From Nymphaea colorata (taxonomy: Eukaryota > Streptophyta > Magnoliopsida > Nymphaeales > Nymphaeaceae): DNA of 64,000 nucleotides. The notes beneath the pieces were generated by a model. That model was not told where the DNA came from and made no database searches. It was given only the letters and a program-made list of their open reading frames with translations. A program made the position numbers and the translations under genes. Positions 36,100-48,599 of this stretch are shown one piece after another (the first letter of the stretch is position 1; each line of letters begins with the position of its first letter). The stretch is from assembly GCF_008831285.2 (NCBI RefSeq), contig NC_045141.1:15424106-15488105 (forward strand). The letters run 5' to 3'.

Positions 36100-36213
36100 T
36101 GATATCGCCTGCCCGTTTCTGGAAAGTTTCTCGTTTCAGCCTCAGCAGCAGCTGCCGTTGAGCTCGCCTGCGCAGCAGCCGCTTTCCACACAGCATCGGG
36201 GGTCCGGTGAGAG
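36100..36213 (+). other. Probable non-coding first exon (5' leader) of ALF4
   Basis: A GC-richer stretch (CAGCAGCAGCTGCCGTTGAGC...) ends at a consensus donor GAG|GTAAGA at 36213/36214. The next acceptor is TTCTGCCTCTGTAG at 37422, 53 bases before the ALF4 ATG. The roughly 1.2-kb leader intron is T-rich as expected. Alternative donors lie at 36206 and 36232. The exact transcription start is not visible. Confidence 0.4.
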
Positions 36214-37475
36214 GTAAGAATGCATCCTTCTCCGGTGAGAGGGGAAACCCCCCGCTCTCTCTCTCTGCGCATCTCCTTTCTTTTCGTGTTCTGCTGTTGG
36301 ATTGTTGATTTTTTTGGAGATTTTTTGTGGGGATTGTTTCTTGGGTCGCCGAGTGTAGCAACATCAGTTTTTTAGTTTTATACATTTTCTAGGGAGACCT
36401 TGTTTTGATCGACTAAGGTGACAGGTGTGCTTTTTGATTTTTGTGGTGTAACTTGATTTTGTCTCTACCGTTTTCGGAAATGTTTAATGGGAAATGGTTT
36501 AGAATCCTTTTCAGTTTCTTTGTCTGTATCTTATTCTGAATGGTTTAACGGAAATGGTTTATACGGTATGTTCTTGTTTCTTTTTCTTGGAATCAGCTTT
36601 AAGAGTGGGCTGTTGCCCACAGGCTCAGTGCAGTTGTCGGTTCTGTGGATTTTTTTTCTTCCCTGAATCTTCTGAGTAATTATTCTATTCTAACGGTATA
36701 ACACTTACATGCATATCTCCATGACTGTTTGGTTGCTCACCGCCTCACTAATTTGTGTTCTTTGAGAAATTGGAACTCTTGTAGTTTTATCACTCTCTAT
36801 TTTGATTGCATGGAATGAGGCTTTCAATTTTAGTTTCAAAGACATTCAGTCTGCGACTTTGAGCAGGTAGTCTTGGTTAGTTTTGTTATTCCATGCTGAT
36901 GTATCGGAAAGGAATTCCTTTACTACAAAGCCTAGTTTAAAGTATACGTTTGGCTGACAATCGTTTATTCTTGGCAATTTGCGATCTGGCATACCAATTT
37001 CCTGTTGCCATGCCAAAAAGCACAACCAAAAAGCATTATAACAGGTGGTTGGTTGAAGGCCAAAAGTATAACTGTTTTTTTCTCCCCTTCCTTCACTTAA
37101 TCATGAAACACCCAAAATTTCTTCACTCAAAAACTTTTTCTAGTTCATCAAACACATTTTCATTTTAAGATGAGGTGAAATCTCCCTTCTTCTATCCTTT
37201 ACCAAGGGAGCTTTCATTAGTGAAGTTTCCCCTCCTAATCACGATGTGCAATCAAATACTACCTTAGTCTTGACCTAATTTCCTTTTCCCTGCTCAGGGC
37301 TTTTGGATGTCAGATACTTTACTCAGATGTCCAATCAGGTTAAATTAAGTGGTGATGCAAGGGCCCGGCTGGTGTCCTTTTGGCTCCAGGGATTCAGATT
37401 TCCCTCTCTTCTGCCTCTGTAGGGGAAAATCTTGCTCGGGGAAATTCAAATTCCTTGGGACGAACGAAGACGAAG

Positions 37476-39595
37476 ATGGAGAATGGTGCCCCGTCCCTCC
37501 TCCCTCATTTCAATGATGTCACTTCCTCTTTCGTCAAGGTGAAACAAACCCACCCTCTTTGCGTGTGCGTGTGTGCATGTGTGTGCATGTACTAAGCTCG
37601 TTTTATATAGGCTTCTAGAAATGAAGGTGTTGATGTGTCCTCTGATGCGATCCTTTCCTTCGTCGATTTCCTGGACTCAGTCTCCGACGCCGCACTTGCT
37701 GCGCCAGATGACATGGGGTCAGCAACACGTGCCTTGGAGGTCGTCAAAGCCACTCATGAACTCATCAATGGCTTGAACGAGGTATCCACATGGATCCGGG
37801 TTCTTTTGTGATTTTATTTCTTTGTTTTTCTTTTGGCATCTTTGTTCCCTGGTTTCTCAACTCACTGGTCTTTGTAGGAAGTTGTGGATGCTTTGTCATT
37901 GGACCTGCCAAAAGCGATCGTGAAGTTTGTCGGGGTTTCTGAAGAGTGCAGCATGATCGTGGACCAGATTATTGATTCCCTTTGTGAGAAGTGCAACCCA
38001 AGGGATATGCTCTCGATTTTCTGTGAGGTCCATTTTATAGCATCTTTGCATTATGAGATATAATCAGGAGGCTCTTTTTCTTTTCTTGGGGAATTATGAT
38101 TCTTTATGTTTAATGAAAGGGCAATATTGTTAGAAATGAAGTGTTTCGTGATTCATATTTGAATGTGCATGCTTTGTCTATGAAAACAGCATCTTTTGGA
38201 AGTTGCGGTTTGGTGGGTAATCCACGTGTAGGTGCATGAGAAGTTTGATTGACTATTATTTTCTAATATTGTTGAAATATGCTGCTTTATTTCTTATTCA
38301 ATCACTTTGAGTGGATTTTAAATTGATAATGAACTCGATTATGTAGTATAGCCAAGTATTGCGATGATTACAATTAAATTCTATAAGGTGTCAGTTTCTT
38401 GTATTGTTGATCACTGATCCTTGAATCTTCACCTGTTTGGTAAAGCATAACATCGATTTTGTAGTGAAGCAGAAAATGCTTGATCGAGCCTAGACTGTAG
38501 TCTAGTTATATCATATATGTGTAAGCCTGGATAAAAGTACCCTTGGAGAAAAATGTGGTCTAACCATCCTATCAATCTCACTATGGTGAGCTAAAACTAA
38601 GGTGCTATACTGTAGTAGTGTGTCACTATTTTTAACAACCGTCTGGTGCAAAAGACAAATCGTGATTCTGATGTGTTGTTGAAAGTCAAAGAATATGCCT
38701 GAAACATGATGGATATAGGAGATTGCTTACCTGATATTATTTACTAAGCTGTTGGGGAAGTGTAGTTAATAATGTGTGTATATGATAACTTTTTCTCTAG
38801 CCTATACTGTAGTAGTGTGTCACTATTTTTAACAACCGTCTGGTGCAAAAGACAAATCGTGATTCTGATGTGTTGTTGAAAGTCAAAGAATATGCCTGAA
38901 ACATGATGGATATAGGAGATTGCTTACCTGATATTATTTACTAAGCTGTTGGGGAAGTGTAGTTAATAATGTGTGTATATGATAACTTTTTCTCTAGCCT
39001 ATACTGTAGTAGTGTGTCACTATTTTTAACAACCGTCTGGTGCAAAAGACAAATCGTGATTCTGATGTGTTGTTGAAAGTCAAAGAATATGCCTGAAACA
39101 TGATGGATATAGGAGATTGCTTACCTGATATTATTTACTAAGCTGTTGGGGAAGTGTAGTTAATAATGTGTGTATATGATAACTTTTTCTCTAGCTTCTC
39201 TAGTATGTCATGCGATAATCCCATTCACTTCACACACAGAATCTCCCCTTTTCTTCTTGTTTATTTAACTTCAAGCCTTCTAATTTTATGTATTCAATCA
39301 AGACTACGCAATGTCAACACAAATTGGCTCTAATTGTGCAAGTGTCCCAAGTACTACTTGTAACTATATCTAAAATATTTGTTTCTTTGTCACTTTTAGT
39401 ATTTCTGCTACTTAGGGGATGTTGTTTTTACCAGATGTTAGTCTTTAAATCGTGGATATGTTTTTGCATCAAATTGGCAGGCACTTGACTTCTTTAAATC
39501 TTGTGGTACTGCCAAACCATATGTTCCTCTTTTTCGTGGAATCTCTCATGGTAAGCTTGATTTTGCCTCCTGAAATCCATTTGTTTGTTAATAAA

Positions 39596-39661
<66 letters not shown>

Positions 39662-42600
39662 CATTATATTTTTGATTGATTGCTATTGTGATTTATGTTT
39701 TGTTTGAAATGTAATATTTAATTTCTCATATAAAAAATATAGGTTTGTTTCGTTTATTTTCTGTTGGAAATTTATACCCTGATAGTAAATTGACACTTTG
39801 GCATCAATGTGGGATGAAAATGAAATGTCAAATGGTAATTCAGAAATTGAACTTCAATTTCATAGACTCCATCAATATCTGATGTCTGATGAACTGCAAG
39901 GATGCTACTTTTCAGCATTGAACTATTGATTAGTGAAAATTGTGAACAAGATGCAATCTGGTTTGGATAGTAGCCACTGGTTTCTGGTGTTATATATTTT
40001 ATCCATCTTGATAAGATTTTCTATGGTGTGGACCTATACAGAGTTTTAGCACATCTTTTTCTCTTATTACTACTAGTTTAGACTTGTCTAGATGAGCTGG
40101 TGGTCCGAAATCCATGAACTTGGTCCTCAGACAAACAGTTTCATAAATGCTTGCTGTAACAAGTCCAGCTGTCAAAAACAAGGAGGAAAAGATGTCTTGC
40201 AAACTAGTGACATGGCAAACTTTTTAGCAAAGAGACAAAAGTCAATGACTCTGCTGTTTGTGGAACATGAAGATTTGAATGATGAAGCCTATGAGCTTAT
40301 GCATGATTCACACCTCGTGAAAAACCAAACACTAGGCACATCAGCATTTAGACATGGTTTCTGTATTATGATTAGAATGAAGCAAACAAGTGTATCGTGT
40401 TAAGTTAATCTGTCATTTATTTCAGAATTTTGACAGCTCTCTTGTTCTCGTATGCATCTTGTTTCATTCTCTTTTCTTCTTCCTATTTTTTCTTGTTTCC
40501 TTCTCTTTTCCTATTTCCTATTCTTAAATAGGAATTTCTAAATAAAAAGCTTCACAAATTTTTGGAACGTTTTTCTTTCTCGTCTGCTTCTCAGTTGCCC
40601 TTAGATTCCACTCACCCTTTAACGATTCTTATTTTGCTTATTTCGTTGTTACAACTATATGTAAACACTGCCATCATAACAGACAGACTTATTATACTGA
40701 AAAGTTTTACTGTTTGTCGATGGGTACATTTAGGTCTAAGATTATGTTTTCTGGTTGCTTATGAATGGGATGGCAGAGGTGAATGTGCAGCATTCTCGAT
40801 ATGTGATCCAAGCACATTGGACTTCCCTTGAGGTCATTCAAGTAGGGTTGGGCAGTAGGCGACTCATCAACTGGCCCATAAAAGCCTGGCAGGCTCTTAT
40901 GAGCCTGAAGAGAACCTGTCCCCTAGCCCATTAAATAAACAAGCTGCGTCCTGCTTGAGGTATTATGGGGTTGAGGGCCAATGTGTAAACCCAAGATCAG
41001 CCCATTGTTCATTCTCAAAGTAATGATCATTGAAATGATATCTTTATTAATATTTAGGAAGAGATAAGGGGAATAAAAGGGAGAGAGGAAAGGAAACAAT
41101 GCAATGGGGAATTAGGTTTTTTAGGGTTTATTTTTTCTCAAATTTCTAAAGTACTTTTGTTGTGATTACACATTGGAAGAACATGACCTACTCCAACCTG
41201 ACCGTTAAATAATTCCGTCTTCTTACTTTCAGGTTTTTATGGGCCTGAGGGTCAAACTGTTGCCGGGCCCAGCTTACTGGGCTCTGCCTGGGCTTGGGTC
41301 TGTTCCCAAGCCTAACTTTCTAGTTTTCAAGATCTGGCGAGACTGTGTTCTGTCTCAAGTTTGATGAGACTCAATGTAAATTTTGGAGCTTATATGTGAA
41401 GTTCAGTATCATGTGAAGCCACATCCTAAGGAAATAAGAGGAAAGCTCCACTGGCTACTATTTGGTTCCACATTTATTTTCCTGTTTTCTAAACCATAAG
41501 ATGCAACTAGCTGCTTGATGGTATGTGGGTGATAAAAAGATAGCCTTTATTTATTGTGCTTTCTCTATCATAGTTTCTTTACTGAGATTTAGATAGTTTT
41601 CTTTGTAACTGATTTCCTATGCACTTTATTATAAAATTTTATTTGGTATTCTCTGGTTGCAGTATTCCTTTGTACAAGAAGACGCCATTTTGAACAAATA
41701 AAAACAGCAGTTCCAATGGTTCTTAATGTTCTAGAATCTGCATCCTCAGAACTGTCAGAAGAAGATGATGGCTATCTGCATTCTCTGTTTGAGAGAGGGA
41801 CTGCTATTGCTTCTTCCATACAAGAAGTGTGTGGAAAATTGGTTCGTGACATGCTTCATGTTGGGCTATCTTTTTCTCCTTGCCAGTACTTTTACTTCTG
41901 TTATCTAATCAATTTTTCCGCTTGAACCTGAATGTTAAATTACTATTTGCTCCATATTATAGGTGGGAAATGACAAATGGCGACTTAATGCATTGCTTGG
42001 TGCTTACATCCTACAAGTCATGGTCTCTCTTTCTTTCCCTCCCTTGAATTATCCATATGACTATCTTGAATGGTCAACATTCTCTATGATATTGTTTCTT
42101 ATTTTTTTTTATGTTTTGGTCTGTTATGATGCCTTTGAATTTTGGGGTTAATGCTTTTGATCTGCAGGCCCTTGTCTCTAAGGTAGCTGGTTTTGGTGCT
42201 GCTTCAAGTAGATTGATCTACATTTGCCAGTTGTCCAGGTTCCTGCTGTTTTGTGGGTTTTCATATCTTAATTTAGTAACTGGAGATGATGTTGATGCTG
42301 TTATTAGTCGGTTAGTTGGGGGTAATTGTTCAATCACTTCTGTGACAATTTATGCCATATGATCATCTGGAGAATTATGAAGTGAGTTTGAAAAATCTTC
42401 TCCAATTACTGCAGAGGATAGTGATCATTTGTTGGCTTGTTTTCCATCTATGAAACATGGAGCATCTCTAGCTGGTACTCTCCTCTTCTTTTTGTATAGA
42501 TCTTGAATTCTTTAGTAGGCAAGCTAAAGGTTGACCATAATAATATCTATGTCCAGAATCACTTCGTTACGAAACTTCAATCCAGCATTCTGGTGTCTAA

Positions 42601-45600
42601 GTTGACCTACATGTTGGAGACCTGTAGTCTCTTTTGCAATACATTCTTTTGCAAACGGTGGCACCGTGGCGGTGCCAGACATTTGGGTTCGAGGCGCACT
42701 AATTCAAAAACTTTTATTCTTTTAGGGGCACCAATATATAGAAATGAGTAAATATATGAAGACACTAATTTAAAGTAAAGAAACTCTGATGGGCTGGTCT
42801 GGGCAACTGCCCACACCTGCATACATGTGGTGTCATGATTCCATCACTGTTTGTAAGGTGTCTTAGGTAGCTATCATGTAAGAAAATATCTTGTTTGAGT
42901 TGTTCGTTTGCTCAAATTTTGCACAAAAAAACTCTAACTATAATTTTTTTTTTCCTCATTAGTTCTGTGGGGTTATGTCTCGGATGAGGTTGCCAAGCAT
43001 GCTGGTGAAGAGTTCAGCAGCGTCTTACTCAAGCTGCAAAATGACCGGAATAAAAGATATAAGGCCATATGCTTTTTGAAGCATTTACTTTCCTCTGCTG
43101 GTTATTCTTGGGAGTTAAAGGGACACTGTATTGACTTTGTGCTGAACATAACTGATGATAGATTATGTCAAAATTTGGATGCTGAAAATTATGATTGTTC
43201 TTCATGCTTCTCTGACATGCTTGGCACGCTGCAGGTAGAATGTGGTGTTGCTTGCTTTTTTGAATTTTGGATAAATAATACTCCTTACTCTAACAGTTGA
43301 AGGGGATAAAATTTCAGGCTGTTGAACTAGTCATTGTCTACGCTTCAGATGCTACAATTCGGAAAAAAGCTTTTTCAGTTTTAAAGAGAGTAAGTTTTTA
43401 GACTTATATGAGGTTATATCAATGTTTTCAATGGAGAAATTCGAGGGGCGATTTTTTCCTTGGAACTTGGAAGCCGATTAATAATGTAAGCTGCAGTATG
43501 AAAAAGTGTGAGGACATTGTCTAAATACTTGTCCTGTATATTAGTAATTTAGTAGTGTTATCTCATTTATGGTTCTAGCCATTCTGTTTTATTCAAGTGG
43601 CAAAGGTGGGAAACTTGGTCCAATGTCACATTGTCCTTGTAGTAACATGATTGCACATTTTGGTAATCTCTTTCTCCCTGAATAGTTACCGCAATTGACC
43701 ACAGGTTAATTATCTTGACACCTAGATAGTTAATGTATACCACTCCATCTAACATGATTGCACATTTTGGTAATCTCTTTCTCCCTGAATAGTTACCGCA
43801 CTTGACCACATGTTAATTATCTTGACACCTAGATAGTTAATGTATACCACTCCATCTGGTTCAGGATTATTAATTTATTCTATGTGAAACTTTAGTTAAC
43901 AACTTGATAACTTTCAGAGATTTTGGCATTTGAAATCCAAGTTGTCAATGGTGATTACCAGATGCAACAATAGAATGGCTACAGAGGTACCACATTGGAC
44001 ATCTGGACTTTGTCTTGGATAAAAATCCAGATAGAGAAGACTTTGAATTTTAGTTTCTGCCTAGTTAGAAAGTGCCACTACTTTTGAGTTTACCACATTG
44101 GGACATCTAGACTTTGTCTTGGATAAAAATCCAGCTGGAGAAGATTTTGAATGTTAGTTTCTGCCTAGTTAGAGAGGGCACTGCGTTTGAGTTTCCCTTG
44201 CTGTCTTGAACTCCTTATGATAACTCTTTTCTCCATCAATTTGTGGTTATTGTGTTTGCAGTAAAAAAAACAAAGGAGAATATTGTTGTAACAATGTGTA
44301 AAATGCTTTTTTATAAAAGCAACTGCATGTTGCATGATTTCTGTACTGCATATATGTAGTTCTTAAAAAAAAGAAGAATAAGAAGAAATTCCTAGTGTAC
44401 TCTTAATTCTCTTCTTGTTGATTAATTTGTGTGGAATTGGATGCAAAGAGTACACAAGTATGACTAGGTGGTAAATTAGGACAATGAGGGAGGGATTACC
44501 CATCATTTTTCCACATAAGTACAGCCTTTGCCTCATGAATCATGACTTTTCAAGCATATTCACAATTATGAGCATGTAAAATTTACTATTTTCTGCAATT
44601 GCCATCCTGTTCAATTTAAATTCAAAAAATTAGAAGCTGGTTAAAAATTAACATGCATGCTTCCAGAAAGGAATCATCTTGTGTTGAAGATTTTTTGAGT
44701 TGTTGGTGTCTTGAAATGGTTTCAGTTATCAAAGTTTTTAGGAGGGCCTGTGAAAGCTTACACACTAATAGTTGGTTGGATCCTTATTGTTATCCATTTT
44801 TGTTCCCTATGTTGGTTATGCTGTCATCTGTTTGTCATATTTTTCCTTTCTCCCTTTGCTCGAGTAACAACTTTAATTTTATCTGTGATCGATTTTCTCT
44901 TTCTCCCTTTTAGTATATTTTTCTTCAAATAGCCCAAAATAGTTCCTTTTGTGTTCTTTGTGGTCCTTGATTCATTTATTCTTTTCTTTTTTGCCAGGTA
45001 CTGGCTGATCTACCTTCTGGACAAAGATTTGATATTTTACATGTTCTTATTGCAAAAAGTAGTTATCCATCAATGGTGAGAGCTGTATGGGTTTGAAGTT
45101 TTACTGACATAAATGGTGCCTCTATGATATTTGCAGTATGTGCATGCCCACATGCAATGCATGTGGAGTACATCATTTATCCGTGGCCTGTAGGTTCTTG
45201 GTTCACAATCTCTTACCAGAGATTTCTTGTTTTGCTACCTTGTTGACAATACTCATGCTGATCAAGTTGCATGCATGCTTTGTCCAATTGGTTTCACAGA
45301 GGACCTAATTGTGACTTATCTTCATGTAGACCGCACTTCTCATAGATCTTGCAAAAGAGCATTTTGCGGAAAGCTACAAAAGGTCTAGAGATGATGAAAC
45401 AGACATGCAAATTGAGGAGAAAATTATCCAGCAAACATTTGATGGATGTCGAAACATTCTTGACTTGGTAGAGTTAGTTTTGAAGCCTCCAAAGGGAGGT
45501 CCTCCTTCCCTTCCAGAAGATTCTGATGCGGTATACTTCTTGTAATCTCTAAAATTTCCAATGAAACCATGACGAAAAATGTGTTTGGTCTTTTCACATC

Positions 45601-47675
45601 AAAATGCTTTTTTGATGGGAAAATGGTACATATACTGGTAATTTTATATATTATGTTTGGTTTAGTACCGTTGTTCACTTACCTTAATAATTTTAGAGCG
45701 AGATCTCATGCTTGCTTGCTCTTTCTTGATTACTGATAAAGGTACTTCATTTGCTCGTCTTCTTTCCTTTGGTCACTAAAGAAGGCAATTTGTTCGCTTG
45801 TTTTTTTTTTCTTTGATCGCTCATGGAGATACCTCATTATTCTGAGGCCCTGAGCTCATGTTCTGTCCTGAGACCCTGGATTGATATTCTTATCGAGTAG
45901 GGATCACAAACACCTTCAGAGTCCAAATCAATAGGTTGAGTGTGCCATTGTTGGTTGGGACTTGGTGCAAAGTGATCTAAGCTGCTATTTGGGTCTTACT
46001 GTGTAAGGATGTTAGTTAACACATAATTCCTGCCATGATGAATTGCATGCATCTCTCTTGCTCTTTCTCTTTCTATCTCTTTTCTTCCCACCCTCCTCTT
46101 TTTCTTGCACCATTTTTTTCCTCTTTATCTTCTTTCCACTTTTTTTTGATGGCCAACTCTTGGTCTGAAATGACAACAAAAAGAAAAACGGAAAATCAGC
46201 AGGCATCATTAGCTTTAGTAATTTTTAGTTATTTTATTCTTCACTAGTTATTTGTTTGTTCGCGTGAGACTGATGTTTGTTGATCTCTGACTTGTTGCTT
46301 GGTTACATGATTATGTTTTGATATCACATTGAGCTATTAGTTAGTAGGTAAATCAAGGGGTGTTCCTAAATAATTGTTTGGCATAGGACCTTTTAAAAGA
46401 CGTGCTAACGCCTAAGCCCTATATCTCACACTATATGAAAGAGAGGAATGGGACTGCACAAAATCACACTTTCATTTCCATGATAGCCTTGTCTCTCTGA
46501 TTCACCACTTGAGTATGAAAGCCAAAGCATGTCTCTGCCCTGCAAGCCCCATAGTATAGCCTATTCATGTTGTATGGCTCCCTCCTACAGCCTTCTATGT
46601 TGATCAACAGAGTTACTCCTGCATGTCAACAGAGTCAGTTGAGCAAGGATCGTAATCCTCACTCTGGACATAAAATCTTTATCCAAATACTTCACTCACC
46701 TAATTACAGAGAGAGTGGTAGATAAATTTTGTATTCATTATTTCTATTTGGTCTTGTTAGTTGTTTCTGAAGTTAACCATATTTTTATGATTGGAAGCAT
46801 ATTATGCCTAGCTTTGGCAAGCATTACATGTTGTGTGTAATAAGGAGAGAAGAAGAACCACATGCTGTGAAGAATGTGTAGGCTTTGACAACGTTGTTCA
46901 TACTTCATTGACTCATTGGAAAAGATAAAAATGAAAAAGCAGCATACCACAATGCCTGACCCATACCATATCTTCCACATGTTTATGGTTTCTCCATCAT
47001 ATGGTCCCATGTGCCATAATTTTTTCTTGATTTTCCTTATCCATTGCAGAATTGTGCTGATTTCATACTTAATTCGGTCAAATAAAACTCTTCTCTGTGC
47101 TGTATAGAACAAATGTAGCTTTCTGCAGAATTATTTATGCATCATCCGTTTATTTTTTGGGGAACCTTATTCTGCAAACGTTTGATTGCTTTTGACCTTA
47201 TGTGTAGGTTGTATCAGTACTTAACCTCTACAGATTTATCCTTTTACTGGAGTCATCAGGTAAATGTAACCATTTGCACTTAAGGCTGATGGTCTTTCAT
47301 AACTCTAGAGTATGGGGTTAGGAACATGCACAATTCTTAATCTGTTGCAAAGACTTTTGCTGTTGCACTGTTTCCTGCTAGTTTTGGAATTAGGAGTCTT
47401 TTTAATTCTTATTTGATTACTTCATATTTTTTGCAATTGAATCAGGGAAGACAAACTACAGCTGCATCTTCCTGATTAGCAAATTACAAAAAGCTTACAA
47501 CGAGTGGTTTCTTCCACTTCGCACTTTGGTCTCAGGAATTCAAGCAGAAAATGCAAAAGACAATAGTGAAATTGCACAGGGCATTGAAAGTTCCTTAAAT
47601 CTTATTCAGCTAGTATTGTGTCATTGCATCGAACTTGTTGAACAGTACATGAGAAACCCAATAGCCTCCTGTTAA
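37476..47675 (+). CDS. ALF4: ALF4 (aberrant lateral root formation 4), YAP/ALF4/glomulin family
   Basis: Fourteen coding exons join in frame: 37476-37538, 37611-37781, 37878-38027, 39481-39550, 41663-41841, 41963-42022, 42168-42321, 42415-42474, 42963-43234, 43318-43389, 44998-45075, 45330-45530, 47208-47259 and 47446-47675 (TAA). The 603-residue product is close to Arabidopsis ALF4 in length, all helical repeats, without signal or membrane segments. Telltale stretches are VDFLDSVSDAA near the start, LFRGISHVFLCTRRRHFEQI in the middle, and KLQKAYNEWFLPLRTLVSGI near the end. By family knowledge, ALF4 like human glomulin binds RBX1 and restrains cullin-RING ligases such as SCF-TIR1, and is needed for lateral-root initiation. 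The ATG is the first in its exon. Splice sites were placed by eye; all exon phases agree. Confidence 0.93.
38605..39195. repeat. 197-bp tandem triplication in an ALF4 intron
   Basis: Three back-to-back copies start at 38605, 38802 and 38999, each 197 bases, beginning CTATACTGTAGTAGTGTGTC and ending TTTTTCTCTAGC. They look identical by eye. The array lies wholly in the intron between 38027 and 39481 and does not touch splice sites. Identity implies a very recent duplication or an assembly artefact. Confidence 0.95.
39599..39659. repeat. (AT)n microsatellite in an ALF4 intron
   Basis: About 30 AT units lie 48 bases downstream of the donor at 39550. Confidence 0.95.
40840..41330. mobile_element. 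Probable non-autonomous DNA transposon in an ALF4 intron
   Basis: The left end reads AGTAGGGTTGGGCAGTAGG and is followed by GCCTGGCAGGCTC-rich sequence. The right side has GGGCCTGAGGG, CCGGGCCCAGC and CTGGGCTTGGGTCTGTTCCC. GC-rich, self-complementary ends with an AT-rich middle and an (A)GGGTTGGGC start are usual for small plant hAT elements. No transposase frame is present. Confidence 0.35.
42655..42830. mobile_element. MITE-like insertion in an ALF4 intron
   Basis: The left edge has a short palindrome (TGGCACC/GGTGCCA, 42659-42677) and the right edge reads GGGCAACTGCCCACACC. The right-end motif is shared, with changes, by sites near 6150 and 54410. The element sits in the intron between 42474 and 42963. 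Confidence 0.45.
43644..43857. repeat. 107-bp tandem duplication in an ALF4 intron
   Basis: Copies at 43644-43750 and 43751-43857 start AACATGATTGCACATTTTGG and differ at only two or three positions. Confidence 0.95.
43988..44193. repeat. 103-bp tandem duplication in the same ALF4 intron
   Basis: Copies at 43988-44090 and 44091-44193 start TACCACATTGG-ACATCT and share GACTTTGTCTTGGATAAAAA and TAGTTTCTGCCTAGTTAGA. They differ at around ten positions, so they are older than the neighbouring 107-bp pair. Confidence 0.9.
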
Positions 47676-48599
47676 CCTTGTAACATATTTATAGATTATG
47701 CTATGGTCTCCTGTTAGTAAGTAAATTATGTTTTCAAGCTAGTACGCTTCTTCTGCTCGCTTCAACAACCTAGGGGAAAGGAGCTGCCATTAAATGAGTT
47801 TCCTAAAGTTTTTCACTGAATTGGTTTGTGGTATTTTTTCATAGTGGCTGCCGTGTCTAAGTGGACCTCTAAGATTCCAGCGGGGAATTTGTGAAGGAAA
47901 TTTCTTGCAATTATTTCTAATTCCATCAGTCCAAACACCAATTTTTTGAGATAGATAATAGGAAAGCTTATGGATGTCACGGGCTGCTGCAAAGAACGGG
48001 TTATCAGATTCTCTATACTCTTTGGCAGTTGGGAGCATGGATGTTATGAAAGTTTTTATGTTTCAAGTTAATGGCACAGGGAAGCTCCTCTGTTGGCATC
48101 TGTGACAGTGATAAAAAAAGGCAGTCTGCGGCTACGGGTCCTCGAAAGCATTAGAGAGTAGCTATTCCTAATTGACCTTCGAAACTTTACCAGAATTATG
48201 CCCCACCAATAATTGGAACCGATCATGTTCCTTATTTGGTTTGTTACGGAGCTACGATAGTATGCAGCAACTTCATAAATGATTATCTTCTTGAATGCCT
48301 TTTGTCCTTTTGTGTGTGTGTCTGTTGTGGAGGTGAGAGGAACATTTCAAGCGGCCTGGCCACTGTGTCTGGACAGGCGAAACCGTGGTAAGCCTCGAGA
48401 AAAGAAACAGTTATCCTTCTGGTATGATCGTCTCCTGTTTCGTCAACTTCTTTATGATGATCCTACTTCTAAAAGGAAAACGAAGTGAAAAAACTTGGGT
48501 GTTTTATTTCGCTCAAGGTATAAGTGGTTGCGATGTTTTTTTAACGTGCATAGATGAATGGTCAAACTGATCTGGTCGATATGATAATGATCATTATTC

